From: Sebastes aleutianus
Lineage: Eukaryota; Chordata; Actinopteri; Perciformes; Sebastidae
DNA length: 64,000 nt
Direction: 5' to 3'
Assembly: GCA_916700875.1 (NCBI GenBank)
Contig: CAKAKS010000004.1
Location: 11,304,534 to 11,368,533, forward strand
Part shown: piece after piece, positions 48,346 to 61,082 of the stretch
Layout: the number at the start of each line of letters is the position of its first letter
Position numbering within the stretch: position 1 is the first letter of the stretch
The notes under the pieces: model-generated
Told to the model about the DNA's origin: nothing
Seen by the model: only the letters and a program-made list of their open reading frames with translations
Databases searched by the model: none
Translations under genes and position numbers: made by a program

Positions 48346-51300
48346 ATCCCTAAATACAATGATTTTTCTGACTCATCGCGTTCCAGAAAGCTTCTTACCA
48401 ATGTACAGTACACTACCTTATATTAAGACTGAAAAATATTTCATATTGTTGGAAAAAGCTGATTTATTCAGTGTTCTCCACCGTGGCCATGCTGTGACTG
48501 GAGTTAAAGTGGTATTTGCCCCGAGTTGGGCCTCCCTGGCAGAACTTCCTCTGGAGCATTTAACAAATCCTGCCTCCTTTGCAGGTATTGGCAGACCCCA
48601 ACCACAGTCATGGCCTCACCCTATACCATCTGTAACCTAAAGCATTTCATTGGCAATGCATACTGCTGGAGACTCAGCTCAAATCATTTAAGTTATTTTT
48701 CCCAATAATATTTATTTGGCAGATTATGATTATAGTTTAGAGTCTGAAACGATCTGTCCAGAACAAACCAGTCAAAAATCCCAAGTTTCTCTCGTTTATA
48801 TCATTTTATCTGGTTACCACAGAACCTAAAGCTCAAACTGCATAGGCAGAATGTGTTGTCTATATTTTACCCCAAAAGACCATTAACAAAGAAAAGAAAG
48901 GTTGGACAGATCACATCAATTTATATAATTCATGTAATTCTATAACAAATTTATAATGTTGGAGTCAGATCTAAACCCAGCTGGTCTCAGGGGGGTGAAG
49001 AGAATGCTGACTATATTACATTTACCCTGCATGTTTTGCACCATTCATTATTCTTATGAATAATTAACATATTTCTTTTTATTGCTAATGTATGACCTTA
49101 ATGCCCCTTGTCTTGCCCAGACAGAGGCAACAACAATCATTGTAACAAACAACGTCAAGGCTTCAATGTGATATGAATTGTGTTGTTGGGTGTCTTTTAT
49201 TCTGTTCAAACACAATTCAAAGCCAAACGCTACATTGTTATTACACTGATGTTAAAAATGAAACATTTCCAAACCAAATCTAATTTCTTTCATGTTACCA
49301 TCTGCCTCCCTCTCTGTGCCTGTTTTCTTAATCTATCAATCCCTGCTGCTCTCACTTTGCCAGACAAGGTCGCATCACCAAATCAGTTTTCCAAGAACAG
49401 ACAGACACCCGCTCGCCCATACAGATACATTGACATGATAAACACACATTTCCCCTTTGCAATCTAAGCACATATACAAATGAAGTACTCACACATATGA
49501 CCAGTCTTGATTAATCAATTGGATAAAACAATTTTTTACAACCCTTGCTCCTCCAGGGGCGTTATCTCAGGCGGTGTGCGCTCTGCATAAATCATAAATC
49601 AGACCAATCTGTTCTGCAATCAACAGATAGCCCCTTGCTTCTGCACCGCCTCAGCGTGGCCTAATGTTATTTCCCCTCCCCCGAAATGCATAATAACAAT
49701 AATGATAATAATAATATGCATGTCAAGCGCAGCTCATAAATAGCAGGATCAATCTGGCTTGAGAGAGGGTACATATGCATAAAAAACAACTCAAATGAGG
49801 GGCAAGTGGCAGCGTTATTGTGCGCGTTACAGAAAAAGAGGGAGAGACAAATAGACACGCATCTCCTGAAGAGAGCGGAGTGACCCCTCACATGCATATT
49901 TTGCTCATTTGTATGTGTGATTGTGTCCCTGAGTGTATTTGTGTGTCCTCCCATGGCGGATGAGTGATGACTTGGAGCAACTGTGACCCCCACACATCAC
50001 CCCTCCATGCATATAAAAACAGCCTGCTGCTTTAATATCCTCATTTAATGACTAGCCCCAGTGAAAGACCATTAACGTAATGACATCACACTGGCCATCA
50101 CACACACACACACAGACACACACACGCCACATACACACACAAGCATGCTAACTCTGAGCGGTGGCATTCTCTTCTCTCACTAATGAACAATGAATTAACA
50201 GTAGAGGTGAAATGTTTTTCATTATTACGCTCATGTGAGTACAGCTACGTCTTCATTTTAATCCTAATAGGAGATCTTTGCGATTGTTTGTCCGCATATA
50301 AGCTACAATATCTAAGTGTGTGTGCGTGTTGGTATATGAGCGCGTGTGTGTGTGTGTGTGTGTAGCTGCAGCAGAGTTGGGGGTTGCAGTTTCATCTTAC
50401 TAATTCAAGGACGGTTCCTAATCATGCAGAGTGAATACATGGAGACATTACAGGAACATATGCATTAACCTCTTGCATATTTACGTCACGGACACGCACA
50501 CACGAAGCGCGAGCGCACGAACGCACGCCGGCTACACACAAGCAATTTGTAATATTGAATAGCTGACACAGTAAGATTTCATAATCTATTGACAGTGTCA
50601 CAGCACAGTCATGCAAGGTGGTGGAGCTATTGATAAACACAGTATCGGCCTGTCATCCGTGTTCCTTTAATCCGGGGCTGATGTAACGTAGTGCAAGCAG
50701 CAGATCCGAGGCCACTGTTGATGACATCATAGCACCCCGTGGGGGCTGAGGACTCCCAAGAGTGGGGCTTTTCCTTTTGAGCTGCATTGGAGATTCCTGT
50801 TTTTTCTTATCAGCAAATGACACACACAGATGATGAAGGATATAAGTAATTTTATTTTGTTTAATACAGATAATACACAATTTATTTACTGCATAGATTA
50901 CAATATTGCACAATGTTATTAAGTGTTTCTTGAAAACTTTATAAAGAAAAACAGTCAATAACAATCTTCATTTATATTAAGAAACAATCAAACAAAAGAA
51001 AAAAAAAACATTGGTTTTGAATGCTAATGCAAAAGTAACTTAATTTAGAAACTTCTCGAAAACATATTTTTGCATTGATAGAGCATTGTCATCACACACA
51101 CAACACAAACATACATTGACAGATAAGCATTTGCATCCACTGGTGCATACTAAGTTCCCAGACAATCACACACACACAAAGGTAAAAAAAACAAATTAAC
51201 TTATCAAAATCCATTTTCCTAAACCATAAATGAGAGTTGATGTCCTTCTTTTGAAAAAAAGACACCGCATTAAACTCAGTGCTGCATCGTCAACAGTTCA

Positions 51301-51429
51301 TAATTCTAATCAGCGGGCTAATACAGTTGATGTAGTATACCTCAGGACACAATCCCCCCATGGTGGCAATTATCGCAAAACACCCGAGATCAACATCCCC
51401 AGCAGACACACACACACACACTTGTAAAC
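48346..51429. other. unique sequence with CA/GT tracts
   Basis: No transposon recognised. CA tract at 50099-50125 and GT tract at 50344-50363. A minus-strand frame at 50653-50830 is discussed in the findings. TAAT-bearing stretches occur at about 49680-49800 and 50035-50095. Confidence 0.45.
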
Positions 51430-51810
51430 AGGCGTACGCACACCATCCACATCATTTTTGTCCCTCCAATTAGAATTTTTAATATCCTGGACGGCGTTAA
51501 TGGAGATTAATGGCCAATCGCCATGGTGAATTCCAACGTCATCTATTATCATTCCAGCCTTGGTCCCAGTCCGCTCTAATTACATTCTCAAAATGCCCTC
51601 CGCTCTGCAACCCCCCCCCCCCAGCACCCTAAGATCAATCAATAATTTTAATTTTCGTATGCCCCCCAACCCCGCTCCAATCCCTACCCCTCGTCCTCCG
51701 CTTTCGCTCCTCTCTTCCTTCTCCGTGCGTGTCGATTTGTTTCCAAAGAAAATCAAATGCCGTAGAAATAAAGGGCTTATGGGGGAATTAATTACCCATC
51801 TCGTCTATAG
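51430..51810. promoter_or_regulatory. Candidate conserved regulatory element, densest TAAT cluster
   Basis: Contains CCAATTAGAA, TTTTAATATCC, CGTTAATGGAGATTAATGG, CTCTAATTACATT, CAATAATTTTAATTTTCG and GGGAATTAATTACCC, about ten homeobox cores within 350 bp, interrupted by a short C-rich stretch at about 51610-51622. Not repetitive. The enhancer role is inferred from motif clustering. Confidence 0.35.
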
Positions 51811-52458
51811 CTCCCTTTGATTCCTTCGTTTGTTTGTCCGTTCGTTCAGTCGCTCGTCCCCCTCTCGTTTCTCTCTCTCGAGCCTGCCATGTCTTTCCTC
51901 CTTCGCCCTCTCTCTGTCTGGCGCATGGGGGGCGCTTTCCACTCGTTTCCCCCTTCTTGTCACATAATTAGCATGCAGATATGCATTGCCTTATTCGCAA
52001 GTCAAATCGCCTCGCCATTCCCCCCCCCCTCTCTGTGTCTCTGCTCGATTTTCTGATTGTTCTTATTCAAATAGGGTGTTTGATTTGGGTACCCCCCCTC
52101 ACTTCCCTTCCTCCATCCAGTCTACCCAAACACACACACACACACACACACATATGAACACAGTGTATGATAACATTCCTCTTTATCTGCAGACAGCAGA
52201 GCTTTGCCCAATCCACTCCCGCACCCCGCCTTGCTGCCAATCATGCAAAACAAGTGAAATTAAACACATTTCCAATCTTGCGGCCGTTTCAAAAAACACC
52301 TTGGGGTGTGCTACACTGTCTGAGCCTCAGCATACCTCAATGGCGGGTTTCATATGATGCATGCTCTGCCTCTTGCTTCGTTGGCACACATTCAAACAGA
52401 CAAGCACACAGTACAGTATGTGTTCTGCACCCCCCCCACCCAAACCCTACACAAATAC

Positions 52459-52495
<37 letters not shown>

Positions 52496-53196
52496 TCCCT
52501 CTCTCTCTTTCTCACACACACAGAGCACGTCTGCTGGTGCAGGAAGATGTTTGCTCAGCACATTTCAATATGAACATCATAATACTCTATCTAGCTGCCA
52601 TCCGTTTTCCTTGTCATAAACCAACACAAGCCAGCAGTTTTTTTTTTTTTTATTCCTGAACACTGTGAGACAAAAAATGACATTAATTTCCTCCACTAAA
52701 ACTCAAATGTCATTATGTATAAAAGAAAAAAAAAGAAGAAGATTGAGGTGGGTTGCAACATCTATATTTGATGGCCATGGAAAAAAAAAGATATGCGAGG
52801 AGAGTCAATATTTGACCTTTGCCACATTGCATAAATGGAGGTCAAATTGGAGGCCAGACCTCTATCTTTCACCCTCATTTTGCTTTAGGCTTTCATACAT
52901 ATTTAAATATCTCACCCAATGCATACAGTGATTTTGAATCATTGAATTATCATCATTCCTGCACAGATAAAAGATAAAGGAAGTGAACTGGCCCCATTGA
53001 GGTAATATGGCGAAGCTAAAACTGCACGGTCTGGTTATGGAATTTCCTGCTACAATATGCGGTCGTAACATGTAAACACGCTGACAGCAACAAGTGTCAG
53101 AGTGTAGGGGGGAGGTTTCCCTGCGTAGTCATGTCTTGGTATCGTTGGCACAAGGCCAGCTTTGCCATCTGTCTCCTCTCCCCCTTTCCCTGTCTC

Positions 53197-53340
53197 TCCT
53201 CCTCCTCCTCCTCCTCCTCCTCCAAGCCAATCTGCTCTACATTTGCTATCATTACGTGCCTGCCATCCTTATGGCATATCAGAGGCAGGCGCCAGGCACC
53301 CTTTACCCCTCTCTCTCTCCTCCTCCTCCTCCTCCTCCTC
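53197..53340. repeat. Two (TCC)n trinucleotide tracts
   Basis: Nine TCC units at 53197-53223 and about eight at 53318-53340, separated by unique DNA. They encode poly-Ser, poly-Pro or poly-Glu in different frames. Confidence 0.9.
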
Positions 53341-53556
53341 ACGCCCCTCTCTTCACGCCCCCATTTCCGCGCCCACTTCGCCACGGAGTTCTCTAAAGGG
53401 TCCAGGTGGCATCTTGCCCTGCTCTCTTCTCGGAGCCAGGACGGAAAACAAAGAAGCGGCGGCGAAGAGAACACAAAAAAAAGCCCACCGAAAAACGAGG
53501 ATATACTCCTTTCCACATCCTGCTTGGAGCCTGCTGTGCTTCCTGTGCCCACAGGC

Positions 53557-53604
53557 TTGTTGTTGGTTTGTTGTTGTTGTTGTTGTTTGTTGTTGTTGTT
53601 GTTG
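53557..53604. repeat. (GTT)n trinucleotide tract
   Basis: Imperfect GTT repeats with two extra T insertions. They encode poly-Gln or poly-Val artefacts. Confidence 0.9.
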
Positions 53605-55427
53605 ATTTCCATGCCTCTCCCTCCTCTGGATGGCTGTTGCAGTTTGAGCAAAAAAGGCTGTGAAGTAAACCCTCTTCAAATCTTGGAACTTTCCTGGCTT
53701 TGGTGCTATTGACGGGACCCTGGTACGTCTCCTATGCCCACACACACACATACTCACACACATACACATGCACGTAGATGCTGCAGAGTGTTTCTCTCAG
53801 AGCTCCCTGCCACCTCGTCCGCCTGCTGCCTCGAAAGAACTGGGAATACCATGGGATCTACCAGAGACTCACTCAGACGTACACACAGACACATGCCGGA
53901 TTTAATACGCACGTGCACTCGCCGGTCGTTTGAGGCTGCAGGAAAGTGAATAATCAATTAAGTATTGATTTCTTGTAAGATTTTGTAAATTTCAAAGGCA
54001 AAGACAAAGAGGGTAGCTTAAGGAGAGCCGCCGCGAGCGAGAGGAGCCGCAAATTAGCCAATAAACACAGATGGGGGAATAAACGAAGGCGAACGAACGA
54101 ACCGCTCGTCACCGCAATATGCTTCTGTTCATTTCTTGTTTCTCTATTGTTTCTACATGCCCCTCCAGATGAATTAATGCCGAATGCGACAATGGTTTCC
54201 TATGGAGATGAAGGGATGGCGAATTGGGCGAGCGAGGGTTAAAAGCAAGAGCTGCAGGAGGAGAGAGAGTCACTGGAGGACCTGGTAATTAGGCAGCCGG
54301 CAGCACACGCCTCATCAGTATGCGGAGTATGCAAATTGACCGGCTGGCTCTTTCTTTTTGTCATGGATCAGAAGGCAAGAGCTGCAGAGAAGAATTAAGA
54401 GCTATTATTCTACCCAAGGAGACGCTGATATATGCAAAAGAGGGGGAGAGTGGGAGGAGGAGGAGGAGGAGAGCAAAGAACACTCTCTAACCACAGAGAT
54501 ATACAATGGACTCCACTGCAAAGGAGAGTCAAATACAATCACACAAATACACTCTTATTCTCCCGCACGCCTTGGAAGATTCTTCTACAGTTGCGCTGGA
54601 AATAGCGAAAGAGAAATCGACAATCAGACACGCACCTTCGTTCGCTATTATGCCTATCTCCACATATTGATAGGCTGCTTCGTGGATGATAATTACCTTT
54701 TGGAATATCGAATCCCGAAACGAGCCTCGGAATGAAGGAACAAGAAGAAAAGAACAGAAAAAAAAAAAAAAAAGAGCGGAGGTATGCAAAGGCGCTAATG
54801 ATATTCAGAGCGCTGACTGTGTGTCATCTGCATGATGACAACGGCCAATTATAATGAACCATTGGCTCTCCGCCACAGATAAGTAGGAGAGAAAAGGATA
54901 TGGGGTGAAGAGGAGGGGGAAAGCGGAAAAAAAAACTTCCCCGTCCCTTTCTTCTTAATTTGCCGCTGATATTTGCAGATTCTGTGTCGTGTGGATTTAC
55001 AGTAACGATGCACGCTGAAAAAAAAGACAACCTTTCCTTTGCATTGTCCCTGAAATGGAATAAAAGGCCACAAGAAGATCCCTCCATGTAGGATTTATGG
55101 CTGCTTGGGAGTGGTATTCCATCGCCACGTTGGTCAACTGGGCTTTTGGTTCTGATGGCACTCGCTCCTCTACCAACCATCGCTCTGACGAGCCAAAAAG
55201 AATCTGTTGGAAAACACACACATACGCACAAGCATACGCACACACACGGGCGGCATCATTCTCAGTTCCGCCGTCTCCCCTTCCTCATCACACTACAAAA
55301 TGCCTCCCCATCACCGTTTTGCATATTCGCATGCCGCCCCGCCTGCCACAAAGGACTAAACAGCCGTATGCAAAACAGTCTGGTATCCCCACTTACATAG
55401 TGATGAGACGAACAGTGTGAGAAAGAG

Positions 55428-55760
55428 GGGGCGGGAGCTGAGGGGGCGTGGGGGGGAGACGGTGGGAAGGTGGGGGGGGGCAGGAGGGCCACAGGGGAGC
55501 TTGTTGGCACAAAAAAGGGGGCACGTGCGGTGATACCACTCCTACTACGTGATGACAGAAAGAGGCGGGCGTGGGAAAAATAGTGGTGGAGTGGAGGGGG
55601 GATGAAAGGGAGGGGAGGGGAGGGAGAAGGGGGACGAGGGCATGTTGGCACTAAGAGGAGGCACGTGTTGCCGGAGGAGGAGGAGGGGCGACGTGGGTGG
55701 GCGAGGTGCGGTGGGAGGTGCGGGGAAATGGGGGGTTAGATGGGGGCGCGGCAGGGGGTG
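55428..55760. repeat. G-rich tract with duplicated CACGTG module
   Basis: About 330 bp dominated by runs of 3-10 G on the plus strand, with many potential G-quadruplex segments. A module TTGGCAC..A..GGCACGTG occurs twice: TTGGCAC at 55504-55510 with CACGTG at 55522-55527, and TTGGCAC at 55645-55651 with CACGTG at 55662-55667. The spacing between copies is 140 bp. A third GGCACTAA lies near 55760. The open frames here are low-complexity. Confidence 0.75.
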
Positions 55761-56565
55761 GCACTAAACACAGACGAGTGTCTAAAGAGGACGAGGGTTT
55801 TTTTCAGATTGAGGGGCCACCTGCATTAAGGAGGAATGTCACACCATTAAAACACAAGACACACACAGAGACACACACACCTCTTATCAGACCTCAGGGG
55901 AATATGCCAGGGGGGGGGTGTGGCTGCCATGCCTGTGACGAAGCAGGGTAACTTCCACACGAAATACCCACGTGTGCCTCCACAGACCTGCAGGGGTGCC
56001 AGCGATGTGTGAGCATGCACTCACAAGCGCACACTCAACACTCGTTTGCATACGCAGATGCATCAGGAAGCTCAGTCTTCACTGCAGACTTGGCGCCGAG
56101 CCAGAAACGTACACACCGTGTGCTTGGTAGTGCATTATGCACAAAGACACAAACACACACACACATATTGGACCAGAAGGTTTTTTGATGCACCGATTTT
56201 TTTTGTGTTCATTTGAAGGTTTTGATTCCTCTGTAAGATTTCATTCTCTTGTATGGGATGTTTTATTGCAGTAGTACATGTAGTAAATATTAAACTGTAG
56301 GCTGCATTTTTATGTTTATTTGACACTTTTTTGTAACTCGACTTTGATATATTTTGTAATACGGTTTATATGCTTTTACTTCTTAACAATAATTTTATTT
56401 CCAGTGAAGTTTATTGTTTGAAATGTACTGTTATTTTATATTTTATGGTATTTTGATGATAACGTTTACTGTTCTGCTGTTAAAAAAAAAAGAAAAAAAA
56501 GTGGCAAATGATGACTAATCTAAGGGGCCCTGCCTGCAATTTCATGTGTCAAGTCAATTTCATTA
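55761..56565. other. unique non-coding sequence
   Basis: Short CA patches lie near 55860-55880 and 56151-56165. The rest is AT-rich unique DNA. Confidence 0.45.
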
Positions 56566-56573
56566 GTAAACAC

Positions 56574-57161
56574 TAGGGCTGTCAAAGTTAACGCAATAAT
56601 AACACGTTAATGCTAAAGGTATAATACATATGAAACTAGAAAATCGAAGGAATCCATTGGTACCAACCATGTCATACTAGCTTGTCGCAAAGGAGGCTAA
56701 ATATTGCTTCAAACTTGTGCAAAATTTTGGTGAGGAAAAACTGGTATGACCATTTTCAAAGGGGTCTCTTGACCTCTGACCTCCAGATATGTGAATGAAA
56801 ATGGGTTCTATGGGTACCCACGAGTCTCCCCTTTACAGACATGCCCACTTTATGATAATCACAAGCAGTTTCGGTTATGTCATAGTCAAGTCAGCACACT
56901 GACACACTGACAGCTGTTGTTGCCTATTGGGCTTGAGTTTGCCATGTTATGATTTGAGCATATTTTTTATGTTAAATACAGTACCTGTGAGGGTTTCTGG
57001 ACAATATTTGTCATTGTTTTGTGTTGTTAATTGATTTGCAATAATACATATATACATACATTTGCATAAAGCAAGCATATTTGCCCAATCCCATGTTGAT
57101 AAGAGTATTAAATACTTTGCGATTAATCACGATTAAATGTTTTAACTGATTGACAGCCCTA
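56574..57161. mobile_element. TAGGGCTGTCAA-family TIR element, 588 bp, best-preserved copy
   Basis: Tips TAGGGCTGTCAAAG and GATTGACAGCCCTA. Flanks GTAAACAC (56566-56573) and GTAAACAG (57162-57169) match at 7 of 8 positions, supporting hAT-type transposition. The left subterminal region has GTTAACG/CGTTAATGC and the right has GATTAATCACGATTAAA. The interior carries the perfect DR1 at 56770-56782. Non-coding and dependent on a transposase supplied in trans. Confidence 0.9.
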
Positions 57162-57169
57162 GTAAACAG

Positions 57170-60100
57170 ATTATTGTATGACTGTTGCAGTTCATATGCA
57201 GGTCTTTTGTAGATTAATTACTGATTGTCACCATCCAAGTAAAGGCTCTCTTTTTAAGCCAAGATCCGAGACTTGCTCAGCTGTGATTTGTACGTCTGAA
57301 CCTTGACCTTGGCGACAAAAAACACTAAATTGGTTTGACTCCAGTCAAGAGTTCACGTTCACCGTCTTAAAGTCATCCAGTGGCAAGTCGATTTGATTAT
57401 TTTCACATTCACTTCTAGTTTAAAAGCGATAGTAGTTTCACATGTCCTTCTTGAGATGCAAGCCTATTGCTTTTAGCCTCGCTAAGTGAATCATCAGTGG
57501 CAGTATCAAATTACCCTCAACAGAGACCAAAGGTTACTTAAAGGCCTTTTAGTCATCCACGCTGGCACGCCAGCTAATTTACAGCAGACTCATTAGCCCG
57601 GCATTAAACACAATTTCCTGCCGACAAATTTCATTTGGTAGAAAAATCATTACCATGGCAATAATAAACAAGCTTATACAGTAGTGGCTAATGGCAATTT
57701 GAGTAACCTAATGTCGTTAGCAAACCCCAGAAATAGCAACAGTACGGCTATGATCAAAGCTCTGTTTAACATAGACGTTGACATGGCGAGTGTTGAGATT
57801 ACTTTGGAGTTTTTATTTCTCTCTGCTTTCTTTCTCTTTTTCTTTCTTAAGCTTTTGTCTCGGGCCTGGACTATGACAGTGGAAATATAATGTTTCATAA
57901 CTGTCAGTGCACACACAGGGTTGTGTGTAGCCTGAGGTTGCTGTGCTGAACAATAAACCATAATTTGATAGATGAGAAATTACAGCGGTCCATCTACTGC
58001 GCAGGGCCTTCACCCCGGGCAACGCAATACCGCGCCAGATGATGTGTCACATTTCTCCGAGAGAGAGGGAGAAAAATGGAATTATTCTTTTATACTTTGT
58101 TAATAACGTCTGCCTGTGTTTTGAATGTAGCATCCCTGTTTGTCTTATGTAGATAAACTAATGCAGCAGATGGTTGTGTTGCATCTCAATGGCAATTATT
58201 ATAAACCTCCCCTGTCCTTTAAAGCGCCATACGTTGCAGCGTGCGAGGTGCTTGCAAGAGTGATAAGAGTTCATGTGGTGCATATATTGTTGAGTACACA
58301 CCACTGATTTATATTTTAACAGTCACTAAACACAAACCTCCTCCTCTCTCCCACATGTGGAGAGTCACTGCTGATAGGAGATATGTATCATAGCCAGCCC
58401 ACCTCTGTTAGCCATTGCCATTAGCGGATGCATATCTCTTTGAGAGTGGCATGGATTTGCCGTGGAGCAGGTTGGAAATGATGCGTTCTCTGTGACATTG
58501 TGGCTGAGAACTACTCAGACCAGCTATTAGTACCCCTGGAGCATGCTCCAGTGCTGTATCATTTGTGTCAAGCATAAAAGACTGATTTGACTTGGTCCCA
58601 TGGCGAGTGACTGACAGCCATGTGAATAAACATAATGGTCGCGATCCCGCTGGAAAACTAGCGCTCGAGTGTAAATTAGTGGGCAGCGCTAATAGCGAGC
58701 GTAAGAGGGGAGCGTTTTAAGTGCAAGTATTTAACTGGGAATGTACTGCAGTACACCGGAGCGGAGGTAAGAAGTTGGCGGGGTGATAGGCGGCTATTTA
58801 TCATCCCTGTTGTGTAAGCTGTTGCTTTGTGATTTCACCACTAGGGTCACTGTGAGGCGTGTGTTAACTTTTACTGTGCCCACATGTTACAAGAAAGAAA
58901 TCCATTCAAATGTGCCCCAAGCACAGTCTCTCACTGTCTGATCATATATATATATGGTATGAACTATGTACTAAGGCAGTTACGCTGTTAAGTATATTAT
59001 ATTTTTATTGCATGTTTGAAAAGCTCCAGCCAATAGCGAGGAGGCTAATCCCACTCCTTTGTTCTGCCGTGCTGTATGTCTTGTCAGACAACAGCGGCAC
59101 TGAAGTCAATGGAGGAAACATTTTGTCCTCTTTGTGAAGCCGCTGAAGCTCACATCCTCAGAAGGTGGTGATGTCATGTGAAATGAATGGCTTTTATTCC
59201 TCAGTAATTTTATGATCTTGGCATGAAACCTTATATCCTACCCCATTCCTATTAAGGAACACCCCTCCCCCCATCTTTTTTTTTTTTTTTTTTTTTAACA
59301 AGAGCGATCTGATAGATGTTCAAAAAGATGTTTTTTTCTATCCCCTTTGTTCTGGTCAGTGGGCTCATGCAATGTTTATTAGATTAAAAGTCAGTCACTG
59401 CGACGAGAGAAAAGGTGAAAAAATGCAAAACACAAAAGAGAAGCCCATCGCCGGCACTGGCGGCGCGTTCTCTGCCGGCCTTTTTTTATTACAAATTGAG
59501 GCCAAATCACTTTGGAAGGCACCAGCGAGGGGAGGGATAGATTCGTCTGTGATTTAAAGCAGCAGTATGTAGCGCAGCGTTTATGATCAGAGCTCGCGTC
59601 TGTGTCTGACAATTAACGTGACTCCAGTCGGTTTTATGGCCGGATTCAAACGGGGACCGCGTTTCATAGTGATGATAGACGACGGAGTGGACATAAATAA
59701 GAATATACATATGTGAAATCCATAAAGGGGTTACCAAATGGTTTATATGGGAAAAGGGAAGTTGGGGTGGGAGAGTTCATCCTCCACATCTGAATTGTCA
59801 CAGCAGCTTTTATGATGTACAACATAGTGGGGGTTTGTCATGTTCTGGGGCTTCACATGTGCTGGATTGTTCTAACAACTGAATGTGACCAAAATGACTC
59901 ACTCACACTGAAAGTCTCTCTTTCCTAATACTCGTTTTTTATCCTTGTACTGTATTAAACTGGGTTGTATCTAATCAGGCCAAATGCACAAATAAAGGTA
60001 TATGAGCTGACTGTGTAATTGTTAAAGCTGAGGGGGGGGAAAATGCTTGTTTTTATATGAAGGTATAAAGAGGCTGCTTGGCACTGAGTGATTTTTTATG

Positions 60101-60751
60101 ATCTTTGATGACTTTAGGATATATCTATTGCTGCTATTACCCCATAAAGCATGTATATATTGCCTTGAATGCAGCATTTATTGCCCTGTTTTGTTTAATG
60201 GCATTCTCACACTGCCCATCTAAATATTTAACCAGTGTTGACCCTGGTTCCCATTATTCCCTCACATTAATTCCTCTTTGCATAACTGTAAATAAGTGAG
60301 AACATACCCGTCGTAAGGAGCTCCTTCACATGTTTCTGATTGTAGAGTCTCAAATGTAGCTCACAGTCTAGTTATGTGTAATGCCTTTTCACTCTCTAAA
60401 TAAACACACGGCCTAGTAAATTAAGTAATGTATATTTTATTGTTGAAGATTTAAAAGCGTGATCCAAAAGCAGTGGGCATTTAAACAGCTGCACGTATAG
60501 CGAGCGGCACAAAGATGGTTAACAGTAGATATCCATTTGAAGCACCAGTGCACATCAGCCTGGGGTGAAGTATTTTGACTTAAAGTGATCATTTCCAAGA
60601 TTCTTGTTATTCTTTACTCTGGTGACACTTTTGGCGTTAAGTACTCTATGCATTGGTGGGTTTTCACTATAGGCACTTGCTAGTATTGAATACTAATAAA
60701 GACGAGCAAAACTGACCTTTTTGGTCGGAAATATTTTTGAAAGATTAGTTA
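57170..60751. other. unique non-coding sequence
   Basis: Mostly unique AT-rich DNA. 57520-57680 has several TAAT/ATTA cores. A tip-like TTTAAAGCAGCAGTATGTAGCG at 59555-59577 resembles the end of the CTTAAAGCAGCAGTGGG family but has no partner. A T21 run lies at 59276-59296. Confidence 0.45.
59276..59296. repeat. T21 homopolymer
   Basis: Uninterrupted T run following a C-rich stretch. Confidence 0.9.
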
Positions 60752-61012
60752 GTCTTTGCCTCACAGCAAGAGGGACGCAGGTTGAAACCCGGCTTGGGGC
60801 CCTTCTGTGTGGAGTTTGCATGTTCTCCCCGTGTTGGCGTTCTCCGCTTTCCTCCTACAGTCCAAAGACATGCAGGCTAGTTTAACTGTTGACTCTAAAT
60901 TGCCCGTAGGTGTGAATGTGTGAGTGTTGGTGGTCTGTCTCTATGTATCAGCCCTGTGATAGTCTGGCGACCTGTCCAGGGTGTACCCCGCCTTCGCCCA
61001 ATGTCAGCTGCC
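60752..61012 (+). mobile_element. SINE-like dispersed repeat, 5'-truncated
   Basis: Contains GCCTCACAGCAAGAGGG, GGAGTTTGCATGTTCTCCCC, GTCCAAAGACATGCAGG and GTGATAGTCTGGCGACCTG, hallmark phrases of a very common teleost repeat. The motif GGTTGAAACCC resembles a B box (GGTTCGAACCC), suggesting a tRNA-like head whose A-box end has been lost. Orientation is taken from that B box. The exact class (SINE or LINE 3' end) is not certain. Confidence 0.7.
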
Positions 61013-61082
61013 CCCCCCACCCCCAAACATCTTATCTTTGACCCTTCCTGCCTCACACACTTTGCCTTTGTATTGCGGTGCA

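Larger units (their letters stand above)
51811..55427. other. unique sequence with many short simple repeats
   Basis: Simple repeats include CA (52131-52152), CT (52462-52491), TCC (53197-53223 and 53318-53340), GTT (about 53557-53604) and GGA (54453-54471). Long Pro/Ser/Leu or Glu/Arg frames here are repeat translations. 53960-54360 is complex unique sequence that could be regulatory. No gene is supported. Confidence 0.45.

Noticed and set aside
48587..48640. Short frame after CCTCCTTTGCAG that ends VLADPNHSHGLTLYHL
   Set aside because: A decent acceptor, but only 17 codons with no upstream partner or recognisable family; competing frame equally open.
53097..53769. Overlapping long frames on both strands
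   Set aside because: They span TCC, GTT and GGA triplet repeats that keep several frames open at once; no recognisable domain.
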